Assembly (NCBI GenBank): GCA_949152475.1
Contig: OX424562.1
Span: forward strand, 3,410,001 to 3,474,000
Length of the DNA stretch: 64,000 bases
DNA from: Terebella lapidaria
Lineage: Eukaryota > Annelida > Polychaeta > Terebellida > Terebellidae
Direction: 5' to 3'
In this document: piece by piece, positions 1-11,820 of the stretch
Numbering within the stretch: the stretch's first letter is position 1
How the letters are laid out: each line of letters opens with the position of its first letter
Program-made: the position numbers and the translations under genes
The notes under the pieces: generated by a model
What the model saw: only the letters and a program-made list of their open reading frames with translations
Databases searched by the model: none
Told to the model about the DNA's origin: nothing

Positions 1-2550
1 GGTAAAAAATGGATCATCAAAAGGAAACTGAATGGTACATGTTATGTAGGTTTGAAAATGAGAACGAAAATCAAGCTTAAAAAAACGTTCCAACTTCATT
101 ATGTTTTGTAAAATCATATCTCGTAGATTTTCCATTGGACATTGCAAGAGAAAGTGAATTTCGTTTTCAGTTACATTTACATCATGAGTTTTACAATACT
201 GACAAAGTCAATCACATTTGTCCCAATTGGAGAATCGATAACGTTCAATTAATATGTTCGCAAGGGAGTATTTGTCTAACATTCCGTCTCCAGTGACATC
301 CCCTTCACTCACTGTTATAGTTTGTTTAAGATATACCACCCCTTCTTCTCAAAATGCTATTTGAATTGATAGAGATTATTTAGACACTCTACAATGAAAG
401 CTTATGACATGCTGATCGATGCGTCAGTGTGTATATAGATCCGTCGTGAACCATTAGTGAATTGAAATTTATTTTGATGTCAATTTTCGTGAGTCATAAT
501 CCAGAACAACGAAAGATCTATGCGTTGAGGTTTATTTGTAGAATTGACAAGATCATGGATTAATGGTCAAAATCTCAGCCTCTGACATAGATAGTTAAGA
601 TCTTGTTTTTGTTTTCATTTTCATATATGAGTGTGTATATTATGTGCTGGCACGTATACTCTGATTTTTCTAACTCGTTTACACTGTTTTTCGCTAATAT
701 TTTTGTGATGCTAGATGCTATCGTTCTATAACTTGGCATACTTCATCTGGGAGTCAAACGGCAATTTTCAACCAAATTTCGGACAGCTATCGCGAAAATT
801 GAAAAAGTTGGCAATCTACCTCAATGTTAAATTTATCCATATTATTTAATTTCTGGGCCCGCACATAATTTTGTGTATTTGCTCGGTTTTGTAGCGGAGC
901 AATGTTTCAAAATCAATATGTTTGTGTAGAATACACCCCAGTGTATCTTCTGGTTCAAAGTTACAAGAATATTTGGAATCCTAATGGATGTAAACAGGAC
1001 CAATTCCTCGAATATGCCCAGATTCTCGAGATCCCGTTTTGGGCTGAAATTTAACATTGAGGTAGATTGCCAACTTTTTCAATTTTCGCGATAGCTGTCT
1101 GAAATTTGGTAGAAAATTGCCGTTTGACTCCCAGATGAAGTATGCCAAGTTATAGAACGATAGCGTTTAACATCACAAAAATATTAGTGAAAAACAGTGT
1201 AAACGAGTTAGAAAAATCCGAGTATAGTATTTTATGTTAAACGCTGCCATTGACCTTATTTTCAACACATGTAGGTATTAAACGTGTTTTTGGGTTTGAA
1301 AGTGACTTTGGGCTTATAAGTGACTTTCAAATAACACACATACATGTACTAGTAGACTCTAAAACACTAAACATAAGTTTCAACAGTGAAAGATTTTTTC
1401 AAATACAGGATATGTACGAAATTTCGGCTTAATGCTAACCAACTCGTTCCACTCCATGATAATTAAATTCAAAATCTTCAATACTAAACAGACTTTCGCT
1501 TTGATAAATACATGTGACCCCCAACATGCTGGCAATATTTTTCATGTCTTTACAGCAATTATCACAGGGATTTTCATAGTACCACATGCATATTCTCTTG
1601 ATCTTGTATCGTCCATTTTAGTTAATATATTCCAAAAACGTGACCTTATCACCTCCTGCATCTGCAGTTAGAGCAAACTTATGGACTCGTAAGGAAAACC
1701 TCATTGCTTTATTCATAATATAGTCACATTTTGGATATTCACCGAACCCATAAATTTCAGAGCTGTAATTAGAAACAGACATTACACGCATCAACAGTTT
1801 TGTATCCACAGTCTTTCTGTATTATACCACCAAGTGGTCTGCTGGCTGATTGCGAAAGTACATTTAAACAAATTTTGAAGTCTGAATAAAATCTACATAT
1901 ACACCAAGATACTTGTTATAATCAGTGTAGTCAAACAATTCTTGACCGTAATTAACCTAAAAAGTGAGCCGGGTACTCGTTCTGGGCGAAAGTGCATTAG
2001 TTTTTTTTCAACATTTACCTCTAGTCGCCATTTGGAGGCCCAATCATTCATTATATTTAAAACTAACTGTAAACCTTCTCATTCTCTGATAAATGTACCA
2101 TATCATCTGCGTAAAGCAATATTCCAACCTTTTCACCTCCCATCTTGATTCCTACATTTTGTGACGTAATACATATCCCTAGACTCTTTACAAATAAACC
2201 GAACAAAGTAGGTGATGTTATCACCTTGCCTAACACCATTTTCAACATTAAACCACACGGTTGATAAATTGTTAATTATAATACATGCACTACTCTGAGA
2301 CTACATACTTTTGAAACATTTATAAAATTTACCATCTACATCATACCTTAGCAAACACAATAACAGTAGAGTTCGATCGACAAGATCGAAAGCTTTTACC
2401 AAATCCACAAAAGCTGCATAAGTAGACAAACTTTGACAAACTTTTAATCCTAACAAATTTGATAAAATATTATAACACAGCGGGAGCAACAGTGATCTCG
2501 CACCCGAGTGTATGAAACCAACTCTGGGATGAATTAACTGAATCACTTGA
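1..2550 (-). mobile_element. Degenerate LINE (non-LTR retrotransposon), RT to 3' cysteine-rich end
   Basis: Read on the minus strand, this is the reverse-transcriptase and C-terminal part of a LINE. The RT palm is visible as FVDLVKAFDLVDRTLL (about 2,380-2,430), then PTLFGLFVKSLGI (about 2,170-2,220) and the catalytic LLYADDMVHL (about 2,090-2,119). Near the left edge there is a C-x2-C...H...C module (CQYCKTHDVNVTENEIHF, then LLQCP) at about 125-204, typical of the C-terminus of CR1/Jockey-like LINEs. Several stops and frame changes interrupt the reading, so it is not functional. A separate inverted-repeat element (655-1,226) interrupts it. No endonuclease is recognisable upstream. The 3' end lies at or beyond the window edge. 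The LINE call is firm; the clade is not. Confidence 0.75.
655..1226. mobile_element. MITE with about 180-bp terminal inverted repeats, inside the LINE
   Basis: Positions 655-834 are nearly the reverse complement of 1,047-1,226, with only a handful of mismatches. The termini read TATACTCTGATTTTTC and GAAAAATCCGAGTATA. If TA is the duplicated target, the terminal repeat begins CTC(T/G)GATTTTTC, which would fit a Tc1/mariner-derived MITE; that is an inference. The 210-bp centre contains a 71-codon minus-strand reading frame (842-1,057) with no recognisable domain, most likely chance. LINE-like sequence lies on both sides, so this element inserted after the LINE. Confidence 0.8.
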
Positions 2551-4862
2551 AACTTTTATTGTTTGAATTCGAAAGTAGAGTAACTTTTGTATATTATTGC
2601 CATCCAGATCCAGAATCAGGAGTATTTTATCAAAAGTTTCACCAAGGATATAGCTGGCGATCTCTACGAAAATTGGAACGATACAGTAAAAGCAGTGATC
2701 GCGCACTGATCGGACATAGGTGTATTGCTCACTGGCGCTTCTCCACAGGCACTGTGACACCATAATTATCGATGCTTATATCACAAAAATTTCGCGAAGA
2801 TCTTTTTTTATATGAAATATTGTCTGGTGATGTGTATTCATGTGTGGATTGTGAATAAAACTCGCTTTAAGGAGGAGATGTGTTGTTTTTGCTGTCTTTT
2901 CACATAAGAAATTTTCAAATGCAGTCTAATAATGATTGCACAAAATGTTTTGAACGCACAGTGTATTTACATATTCAATTAGTGAATATTTACATGTACA
3001 CATATACTACCTTGAAAAAATATGTTACATGATAGAAAATAAATATTTGTTGAATAAATTCAGAATAATTGAGAATTTACAAATAGTACATAGTTCTACC
3101 TGAAATTTGTATGTGTGAGATGATCACCGCTTCATTCCAAAACCCATTCCTGTAGTTACTCCCTAATCAAATTTTCAAGAATATTATTCTGCTAAACCTT
3201 CGAACGTGAATTTGAACGTAAATCACAATACAAACCTTCGCTCATCTAACACTTCCCGTGGAAAAAAACAGGGTCACTTTATGATCGTTTCCTTTTGCTC
3301 GGTAGCATAACAGCCATATCTGTGCCAACCTTTTAGACTGTTTCACAGATACATTGGGCGCATGTCATTACAACTCACGAGATAAAAATGACGAACACGG
3401 TTGTGGTTTAAACACGTTTATTAGAGTGCGCGATCACTGGTACACTAACGCTATGCATATGACATTGTTTTGAGTGCGGTATGTGTTTTACCCAGCACGA
3501 GTGTCGCCACAGTGTCTCCACAGGTCCACAGGTAAGGTAATAAATTATTTTTTTAGAAAAAACATTTAGAAAGTGCCACAGAACAGTCACAATATTTTCG
3601 TTTTTCAAGGCGTCATTTGGTACAGCATCAATTCAACACCCTTTTTACCCTTCAATCTAAATACTATTAATTCTACCCCATCAAAATCAATATCACAATT
3701 ACAGTAAGCTCAATATTCCCAATGGAATCATGTATCATTTCAAATTCATGCTGTGACAAGTGATGCGGCTTCTTCCATAAATTGGGAGTTGAATTAATCA
3801 GTTAAATTACAGAAATGAGACTTTAACACATCAATATTTGTTGACTCATCATAAGATAATATTTCATTGACAAGACAATTGTTGTACAGGACCATTTTGG
3901 CGTGTCTATTAAACTACTTGGACAAGAGTCGAAATTATACGTTTTAATTGTGCACAAATTGTTTTTTTTTTCTGCATAGTTTGAGACATGTGCATAATTT
4001 TCTTTTGAGGTAAACATGTGTTCACACTGAAATATTGTTGTTATCATGGAATGATCTGGTGTTTTACTTACAATAAAAATCATGTGAGGTTGACCTTAAA
4101 CTCACATTGAGTGTGAGTGGAGGATGAGTATGAGTGAGCTTGCAGAATACAGGCTATAGGGTGGGTCTGATTTACCGTGAGTTTCTTTTAGTCTGACGTG
4201 ATCGGCTACCCGTGAAAAGAGGGAGCCATAAATTTTCTGCGAGTCACCGGCATACAACTAAACACATGCAGCCACAAAAAAATAAACGAAGCATTGGCGA
4301 CATGGAAAAAGCATCACATTGAAAATACTCCAATATCATACACAGTGTGACAAATTTGTCTAATGCTCGAAATAAGCAGCACTCGTGCGATGGACTACGG
4401 CCAGACACACGCCCGCCTTGCTAATGAGGGCATGGGGCTGGATTAATATCCACGCCGTGTCTGACACAATATGTGCGCCAGTGTCGGGTCTTAGACAACC
4501 CTTCACCTGGAAATCGCGTTAGAGGGCGACAAAGTGTGCGTTATATATATGCTCGCGGTCATTCCCTTATTGGAGAGAGAAGAGAAAATTGACAGTTTTT
4601 CTGGTGAAAACGTTAATTGTGTTAGAGTGGTCTAGCGAATTTTATCCATCTTTCATGCTAATGCAAGTGTACTGTAATAAGAATCAATTTTAAGTTTGCA
4701 TAGGTTTATGTGTGATTGGGTGATAATGTTCCTGCATTCCTGTGTTTCAGATAGACAAGTAAAAGTAGGATAAGAGTGATAGTCAAGGGCATCAATCACA
4801 TAATCACCTTGCTCTTATCTTACGTCGGTGACCTACTTAGTTCTTTTGTCTAGGGTTCAGGT
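2551..4862. other. AT-rich stretch without a recognised gene
   Basis: I see no convincing coding sequence. Short open frames at 2,547-2,765, 3,408-3,608 and 3,823-4,083 have no domain-like content. A TATA-like stretch (GTTATATATATGCTCGCGG, about 4,540) sits below a more GC-rich patch (4,360-4,530). It is followed about 200 bases later by an acceptor-like TGTGTTTCAG at about 4,750. This could be a promoter and 5' exon, but nothing coding supports it. A 12-bp stem (GATAAGAG...CTCTTATC) lies at 4,768-4,823. Confidence 0.4.
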
Positions 4863-5605
4863 CATGTGTGTCCTAACTTCTGTAATGTTTGATTTATGTA
4901 TTCCTATCCTCTGCAATGCTTGATTTGTGTGCGCCTAACCTCCATAATACTTGATTCATGTGCTTCTAGCCTCTGTAATACTTGATTTATGTGATGCTAG
5001 TCTCTGTAATGCTTGATTTATGTACTCTTATCCTCTGTAATGCTTGATTTGTGTGCGCCAAACCTCCACAATACTTGATTCATGTGCTTCTCACCTCTGT
5101 AATGCTTGATTTATGCACTCCTATCCTCTGTAATGCTTGATTGGTGTGCTTCTAGCATTTACTATCGACATGCACATGCTACAATGAATGCTTGTGTATG
5201 AGACAAAACAGTGTACGTGGTTCTGAGTAAACTATTAGTGGAGAAAGCGTGTTATATTTCTGCGGATAGGTAGGTTTTTACGGTTTAAATGTGAGGACTG
5301 ACAAATGTACAGTGTGGAGGCTACAGCATTATGGAGGCTAGGTGCACACCAATCAAGCACTACAATGGCTAGGAGCGCACCAAAGAAGCATTATGATGGC
5401 TAGGAACACACAAAACAAGCATTGTGGAGGCTGGGGCACACGGATCAAGCATTATTGCGGTTAGGATCACACAAATAAATCATAATATAGGCTAGGATCG
5501 TACGAATCCAGCACTATAGAGACTAGCAGCACACAAACCAAGCATTATGGAGACTGAGGCACACGGATCAAGCAGTACAGAGGCTAGGAGCACACGAATC
5601 ACACT
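4863..5605. mobile_element. Foldback element: two opposed arrays of nine 31-bp units
   Basis: The left array (about 4,863-5,155) has nine units of the form TAATGCTTGATTTATGTGC plus CCTATCCTC. The right array (about 5,310-5,605) has nine units of the reverse complement, including GGAGGCTAGGAGCACACGAA. The units are 31 bp with point differences between copies. A 150-bp unique spacer (5,158-5,308) separates the arms. Long terminal inverted repeats built from tandem subrepeats are the hallmark of Drosophila Foldback/Galileo elements (P superfamily), but no homology to them is claimed. No transposase and no clear target duplication are visible. Confidence 0.75.
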
Positions 5606-5672
5606 GAATTTTATACTGAATTTGTTATGTACAGATATGAAACTTTGGGAAACCTGAAACACCTACTTTCTA

Positions 5673-6353
5673 CGGTGGCTCCAATATGACATAATAAATA
5701 TTTTTTTCTAGAATAATAAAAATTTTGTTGGGGGCCTTGGGAACAAAATATTAAATAATCTAATTGACGGGGAAAACATTTCTCCCGCGACGCAAACTAT
5801 TTTCCGTGCAGGTGAAATGTTTCCCTCGCGAGGAAAACATTTCCCCAGCGAGTTAAACTATTTTCCCTGCAGGGGAAATGTTTCCCTCACGAGGGAAACA
5901 TTCCCCCGCGAGGTAAACTATTTACCCTGCAGGGGAAATGTTTCCCTCGCGAGGAAAACATTTCCCCCGTGAGTTAAACTATTTTCCCTGCAGGGGAAAA
6001 GCATCCCTCGCGAGGAAAACATTTCCCTCACGGGGGAAATAGTTTTTCTCGCGGGGTAAACGTTTTCCTCGCGAGGGAAACATTTCCCTCACGGGGGAAA
6101 TAGTTTTTCTCGCGGGTAAAACGTTTTCCTCGTGAGGGAAACATTTTCCTCGCAGGGCGGGAAAATAGTTTACCTAGTGGGGAATACATTTTCCTCGCAA
6201 GGAAAACATTCCCCTCACGGGGGAAATAGTTTTTCTCGTGGGGTAAACGTTTCCCTCGCCAATTAGATTATTTTAAACCTTCTCGGTAAAGTCCTTCAGA
6301 AAATTTTTATTATCATAAATAAAAAAAATTATTATGTCATATTGGAGCCACCG
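5673..6353. mobile_element. Foldback/MITE with TA target site and self-complementary internal repeats
   Basis: The ends are CGGTGGCTCCAATATGACAT and its reverse complement, each flanked by TA (5,671-5,672 and 6,354-6,355). The inverted ends extend about 100 bp. The interior (about 5,770-6,260) is a tandem array of roughly 59-bp units made of alternating blocks such as CCCTCGCGAGGAAAACATTT and TTTCCCTGCAGGGGAAATG, each containing palindromes. No reading frame spans it. TA duplication suggests mobilisation by a Tc1/mariner- or pogo-type transposase; that is inference. Confidence 0.8.
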
Positions 6354-6463
6354 TAACTTTCAACGGTTATTTTTCATTTTTTAGTATATATTGCAAGTGA
6401 TAATAGGATCTTGGTTTGAATGCCTGGCATTCCACAGGCATGCATTTGATTTGGCTGCGGGTG

Positions 6464-6840
6464 TTTTATTGTACGTTCCATTTTCTAACCCTAGCAAAAT
6501 TTCCCAAACATATTATCTAAAGGGGCACTACATGTATATGGGATTCTGTTTTTAGGGGATTTCCAAGATTTTTCTCCCGACGCTTCTATTTATAGAACAA
6601 AACGTCTGATGACGTTTTTGACCCAGGATATCTGCCGAGCCGACCTGGGCTGATCTGACAATTGGCTCGGCAGCGATCCTGGGACAAAAACGTAATCTTA
6701 CGTTTCGTTCTATAAATTGAAGCGTCCGGAGAAAAATCTTGGAAATCCCCTAAAAACAGAATCCCATATACATGTAGTGCCCCTTTAAATAATATGTTTG
6801 GGAAATGGTGCTGAGGTTAGAAAATGGCACGTAAAATAAA
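6464..6840. mobile_element. Palindromic MITE, about 375 bp
   Basis: Positions 6,464-6,640 and 6,665-6,840 are imperfect reverse complements. Shared blocks include CCATTTTCTAACC, AGGGGCACTACATGTATATG and AGGGGATTTCCAAGATTTTT. The arms meet around GCCGAGCCGACCTGGG/GGCTCGGCAGCGATCCTGGG near 6,635-6,685. There is no coding capacity and no clear target duplication. It lies about 110 bases after the preceding foldback. Confidence 0.7.
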
Positions 6841-7969
6841 GTGAAGTATGTGCGAATAAATGAAGTATACCAAAGTATTGAAACCGATTGTTACCGCACC
6901 TTTGATTGATTGTTACTGCATCCTGAATTGGCATTCAATAATTGTTACTGCATCTTCTGTGTTTTTCAAAAACACATTTATCGGAGGAGAAAAGACATGA
7001 CAAATGTGAATATGACCATGCTAAACGATTCAATAGCCTGACTTATTGCTAACGACATAAAGATTGCTGCCTAAAACAGATAAAACAACCCCATTTTAAA
7101 TACCTGCATGCGGCGTGGCCATCGTTGCGGGATTCAGTAACAATTGTAACTGCATCCGATCAACCTCCGTGTTATACATCTTGATAGGTACACGACAAGC
7201 TAATCATACACATTTCATTCAATCAAAATCGTAATGTTTACAGTGCTGTTTCCTGTTGTTTAAATGTGACTACGGATTCGCCACCAATCACACCACGCTC
7301 ACAAAGATAGGCAGGTTTACAAATGAAACCTTCAAAACCTCAGTGTAGTGAGCACTAAAACCACTGAGCTGGAAAATTATCCGTCAGCTACTAGTATTTG
7401 TAAGAACTGACTGTTAGCCATAGTGGGTTGGCATACTTACCTTCCAGAAATACTATTCACCTTTTCTGCTTGGCTGTGCGTTGTGGTAGCCAATCTGATA
7501 TTACAGTAAATACATGTATGTCTAAGTAGTGTAAGCCGAAGGAGGCATTAGAGTCGTACAAACTTCAGGGAACGGTAAGCTGTATGGCATAGAGTGTGTG
7601 CCTCGAAGTACAACATTACAAACAAAACTGACACAAGAACACAAAGGAAAATCCGGTGAACAAGAAATGTCACTCCCACAGCCCACTCAGAACACGATGA
7701 TATTGAATCACAACTGATGTATACAGGGCGGCGATATATGTAGTGAAGCAGCGAACATACAAGAAGTGTATAAAGCGATGATATCGGGGCAGCCGTTTTC
7801 ATCCTGCGATGAAGTTCACTCTCAGTTTGAAATGTCATGGGATTCTGTAATGCTACTTGCTGTTGGTATGGAATGAAATGCTTCCATCAGCTTATAGTAC
7901 TTAGACATACTCAAGAAGTAGATTAGTTACCAGAACCAAACAGAAAATCTGAATAATATTTTCTAAAAT
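6841..7969. other. Intergenic stretch, no recognised gene
   Basis: The phrase GATTGTTACTGCATC recurs loosely at 6,890-6,960 and 7,130-7,160. A 96-codon minus-strand frame (7,548-7,838) has a hydrophobic segment but no family I recognise. A good minus-strand donor-like sequence (GGAAGGTAAGTATGC) lies near 7,435-7,450, so a host exon here is conceivable but unsupported. Confidence 0.35.
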
Positions 7970-8363
7970 ATGAGTCTGTAGGTTGCATTATGACTACGAT
8001 TATTTCTTCTGTTGCAAATAGGTCAAGAAGAATTCATTCTTTTATCAGTTTTAATGCACACACCATGGAGCTCGAAAGTTGGATTTAGTTGGAACACTAG
8101 AATTATGATATTTTTTACATACATACAAGAGACAACCTATTGCGATTCTGATTGATGTATGTGCATATGAGTCTGTTGGTTGCACTATGACTACGATTAT
8201 TTCTTCTGTTGCAAATAGGTCAAGAAGAATTCATTTTTTTATCAGTTTTAATGCACACACCATGGAGCTCGAAAGTTGGATTTAGTTGGAACACTAGAAT
8301 TATGATATTTTTTACACACATACAAGAGACAACCTATTGCGATTCTGATTGATGTATGTGCAT
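7970..8363. repeat. 197-bp unit duplicated in tandem
   Basis: Positions 7,970-8,166 and 8,167-8,363 are the same 197-bp sequence, both starting ATGAGTCTGT and ending GATGTATGTGCAT, with about five differences. No open frame of note. The identity suggests a fairly recent local duplication. Confidence 0.95.
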
Positions 8364-8924
8364 AAGTATTCATAATTAAATAGTGATATTATATGCCAGT
8401 CATTATTTTCTGAAGCAGGAGAAAAGATGGTTGATGGATCATGAAGGAGAAGGACAGTGTATGTCATACGCTATGTTAATGTGTACGTAATGCTTTGCAG
8501 TCATTGATGTATGCACCTGCATCAGAAATACATAAGAGATATGTGTACGTATCTCTTACTGTAGTTCTTATGTATTTCTATTGCCAAGCACAGCATGCTG
8601 TAGGAAATTAATTAGTATATCTGAAGGGCATAGTGTAGTAATTCGTTCAGCCAATCATCGAGCGTTCACCTCGCTTAGGTAATTTAAAGGGAAACTATTG
8701 TTTAACATCACCCCATATATTTTTTATGCCAGATTCATGGACGAGTGTATATTCTTTTGTAAGAACACACTGCTGGGAAATAATAACCCGGTTTTCAACG
8801 CAGTATTTTGTTATGGGTTTTCCTCAGGAGCTGAGGAAGCGAATTGGTTTCGCATGGCCATCAGTACCCACAGTTTCGGGTATTTTCACCCCGGGTCATT
8901 CAAGGCAGAATAGCAAAACAATCC
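8364..8924. other. Intergenic stretch left of the Copia LTR
   Basis: Two overlapping plus-strand frames (8,698-8,913 and 8,726-8,968) are open, but neither resembles a known domain and the longer runs into the LTR. A 40-bp near-palindrome around CATAAGAGATATGTGTACGTATCTCTTACTG is split across 8,530-8,575. Nothing else is recognised. Confidence 0.35.
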
Positions 8925-9148
8925 TGTTGAATATATTTGTCTCCGTGCATTATTCCATCATCTATTAGCGCGAACAAAGAAAAGTTGATCGGCATACATT
9001 TTCAACACTTTATTCCGACCGCTTGTACACAAAACATTATCTAAGTCAAAACAACCACTAGGCTAAGCATCTAAAGTATGGAAAGTCGAATACGCATTCT
9101 ACTAAAACACTACTGTATGACAACACATGAATTGCACTACTCTCAACA
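8925..9148 (-). repeat. Copia 3' long terminal repeat
   Basis: Read on the minus strand, the repeat starts TGTTGAGAGTAGTG just after a purine tract (GAGGAGGAG) and ends ATATATTCAACA, giving the usual TG...CA ends with a TGTTGA/TCAACA inverted terminus. An AATAAA lies within it at about 9,010. The matching 5' LTR is not in the window, so the boundaries rest on the purine tract and terminal motifs. Confidence 0.7.
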
Positions 9149-11820
9149 CTCCTCCTCAAATCATGTGGTACAGACCAAGCGATCTCTGAAGAGTTCCAAA
9201 CTGGCATCGTGGTAGAGGTTTCGTGAGTATGTCTGCCGCCATTCTAACTGTTGGACAATATGTGAGCGTGACTTGTCCGGTTTTGACTTCTTCTCAGATG
9301 AAGTGATGCTGAACGTCAATGTGTTTCTGCTTAGAATGGAAGACTGGATTTTGCGCAATGGCAATCGCTGACTGGTTGTCTTCGAACACTTCACCGGGCT
9401 TCACATTCACCCCCATTTCCAGGAACAATTGCTGTAGGAACAGTCCTTCTCTGATTGCAGCCCCAAGTGCAAGATACTCAGCATTTGCAGTTGAGACACT
9501 TACTGACTTCTGCTTGCCTGAGTATCAAGAGACTGTAGCTCCACTCATAGCCTGTTGTTGATTTCCAATCATCTCTGTTGCGAGCGAAGTCAGCATCACA
9601 GCTCCCTCGTCTTGTTGGTAGCTGAGTGCAAAGTCGACAGTACCTTTCAGATAACCAAAAATTCTCTTCACGGCTGTTAGGTGATGTTCGTTTGGTTTCA
9701 CACAGTACCTTGCAGCAGCACTTACTGCATATTGTATGTCTGGTCTTGTGTCTATTGAACAGAACATCAAACTTCCGACCATCGATTGGTACAGTTTGGG
9801 GTCAACCAGTTTTGCCGTTTCGTCATCATGATGTTGCTGCAGGACCACTGATGTATCCGATGGTGTGGAATACACTTTCATTGTTTCTAGTCTTAACTTC
9901 TTTAGGAGCAATTTGATTGTGTTAAGCTGACATCCTCTTTACCGTGGGTAACTTTGATTCCCAACACATGGTGCAGTCTACCCATGTCACTCATGTGAAA
10001 CCGGTTCTTCAACTGTTTCTTCACAGCTTCTACCACTTCTGTGTTCATGCCTGCGATGACGCCATCATCAACGGAGATAGCTATGTATGTCACCGGTTTC
10101 TTTTTGACATACAAGCATGGATCATTCACACTTGGGGTGAATCCCATTTGCTTCAAGCTCCTGTCAAACTTCTCATTCCATTGGCGTGGTGACTGTTTTA
10201 GACCGTACAAGGATCGGTTGATTTTACACACCCAGTATGTTTTCCCTCGAATATTCATTCCTGGTGGTTGTTTCATGTAGATGATGTCTTCTATTGCACC
10301 ATTTGGTGAATGTCCATGTTCTTCTGAACAACCAAGGCTATCATTGACCTCAGTGTGTTTAGGTGTACAACTATTGGCAAATGTTTCTTGATAGTCAATC
10401 CCATACTGTTGAGAGAATCCACGTGCCACTAGTCTTGCCTTGTAGCGGTTGACGTATCCATTTTCGTCACACTTCTTTCTGAAAATCCATTTACAGTCAA
10501 CAACGTTCTGTGGTTTTCCTGGTGGTGGAACTAACGTCCAAGTGTTCATTCGTGCCAGTAAGTCGAGATCTTCTTGGATCGCTACATTCCACTTGTCTGC
10601 ATCAGGGCTGTTCATAGTTTCTTCGACTGATCTTGGTTCATTTTCACTAACCATGGTGAGGAGTACCTTGAGACTAGAAATCTTCAGCCAGTCTAGATGC
10701 TCACATTCATCTCTACTCATGTAGTAGGCCCAGTCTCCATACCGTTCTGGTGGTTGTATGTTTCTCCTCGGGCGCTGGATCTGTTCCGAGACATCATCAA
10801 CTTCTCGAGAATCTCTTTGCTGACTCTCATCTTGCTCCTCCTGAGATGAGATATCTGGCAGTTCCGTTTCATTTACTGGAGTTCTGCTCTTCTCCCGTGC
10901 TTCTTCCTTTTTGGCATCAAAGTCACCTTCCATGAATTTCACATCATGCCGGATGTAAATTCGTTTCATTTCTTCATCCCACATTCGATACGCACTGTTG
11001 TTGTAGAGATCATAACCTACCAAGCGCATCTTTCGATTGGCATCTTCTGTATTTCTGGGGTTGTTTTTAGAGCATAACCAACGCAGCCCCAAACTCTGAG
11101 ATGTGATATATCTGGTTTCAAGCCGTACCATCATTCATACGGCATCACATTCGTTGCTCGAGTTGGCAGTCTGTTGCTGATACAGCATGATGTGCTCACT
11201 GCCTCTGCCCAGAAAGTTTGACCTACCCCAGCCTGTTCCATCATTGAAACAGCTGCATCACAGAGGATGCGATTAGTCCTCTCTGCTACACCATTTTGTT
11301 GTGGAGAGTATGGAGCAGTAGCTTCATGGCGAATTCCTTTCTGCTTAATCCAATTTTGAACTCGGTGATCCATGTACTCTCCACCACGATCACTCCGGAC
11401 GGCTTTGATTTTTCGACCAGTATGAGTTGTATGAGTTGAGCACTAAAGATATCGCTCCTGCTTGCCAGAGGAAATAAAGCTCTCATTCTGCTGTAGTCGT
11501 CAATGAACGTGACGAAATACATGGCTCCTCCTGCTGATTTGCACATTCTGTGAAGAAATTCCGTCTCTCTTTGTGAATGGAGCCCTCACATATTTTCCTT
11601 TGACACATGCTTCACACTGTGGCAGATCTCTATCATTCACGTCTAATCCAGTTACCAGCTGTTTCTGGATTGTCATTTTCAGCCTGTCTGCACCACATGA
11701 TGATGCCACAACTCAAACAAATCATCATTGTTACATTGTACAACATTAAGTGTAACCCTCCCATTACAGTATAGTAAATACACATCACCAGTGGGGCCCA
11801 ATTCTGGGGGCCCCATGTCG
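8925..11820 (-). mobile_element. Copia-type LTR retrotransposon remains
   Basis: A fossil Ty1/copia-family element. Parts, read on the minus strand from right to left: a pre-integrase region (about 11,500-11,800), integrase core (about 11,130-11,550, with PYSPQQNGVAERTNR and FVTFIDDYSRM), copia-type reverse transcriptase (about 9,900-10,650, with VDCKWIFRKK and NRSLYGLKQSPRQWN), RNase H-side sequence (about 9,160-9,900), purine tract and 3' LTR. Integrase before RT is the copia order. Gag, protease and the 5' LTR are not seen. The element is broken in several places. The decayed reading and missing left partner suggest it is not recent. Its right edge runs into the GGGGCCC repeats. Confidence 0.9.

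Noticed and set aside
4535-4760. TATA-box promoter with a spliced 5' exon
   Set aside because: Only a TATA-like string and one acceptor-like site; no coding sequence or donor to back it.
4863-5605. CRISPR-like regular repeats
   Set aside because: 31-bp units abut without spacers and are mirrored in reverse complement.
7548-7838. 96-codon minus-strand frame as a membrane protein
   Set aside because: A single hydrophobic run with no homology that I recognise and no exon structure.
8698-8968. Two overlapping frames left of the Copia LTR as a gene
   Set aside because: Short, overlapping in different phases, no domain, and running into the LTR.
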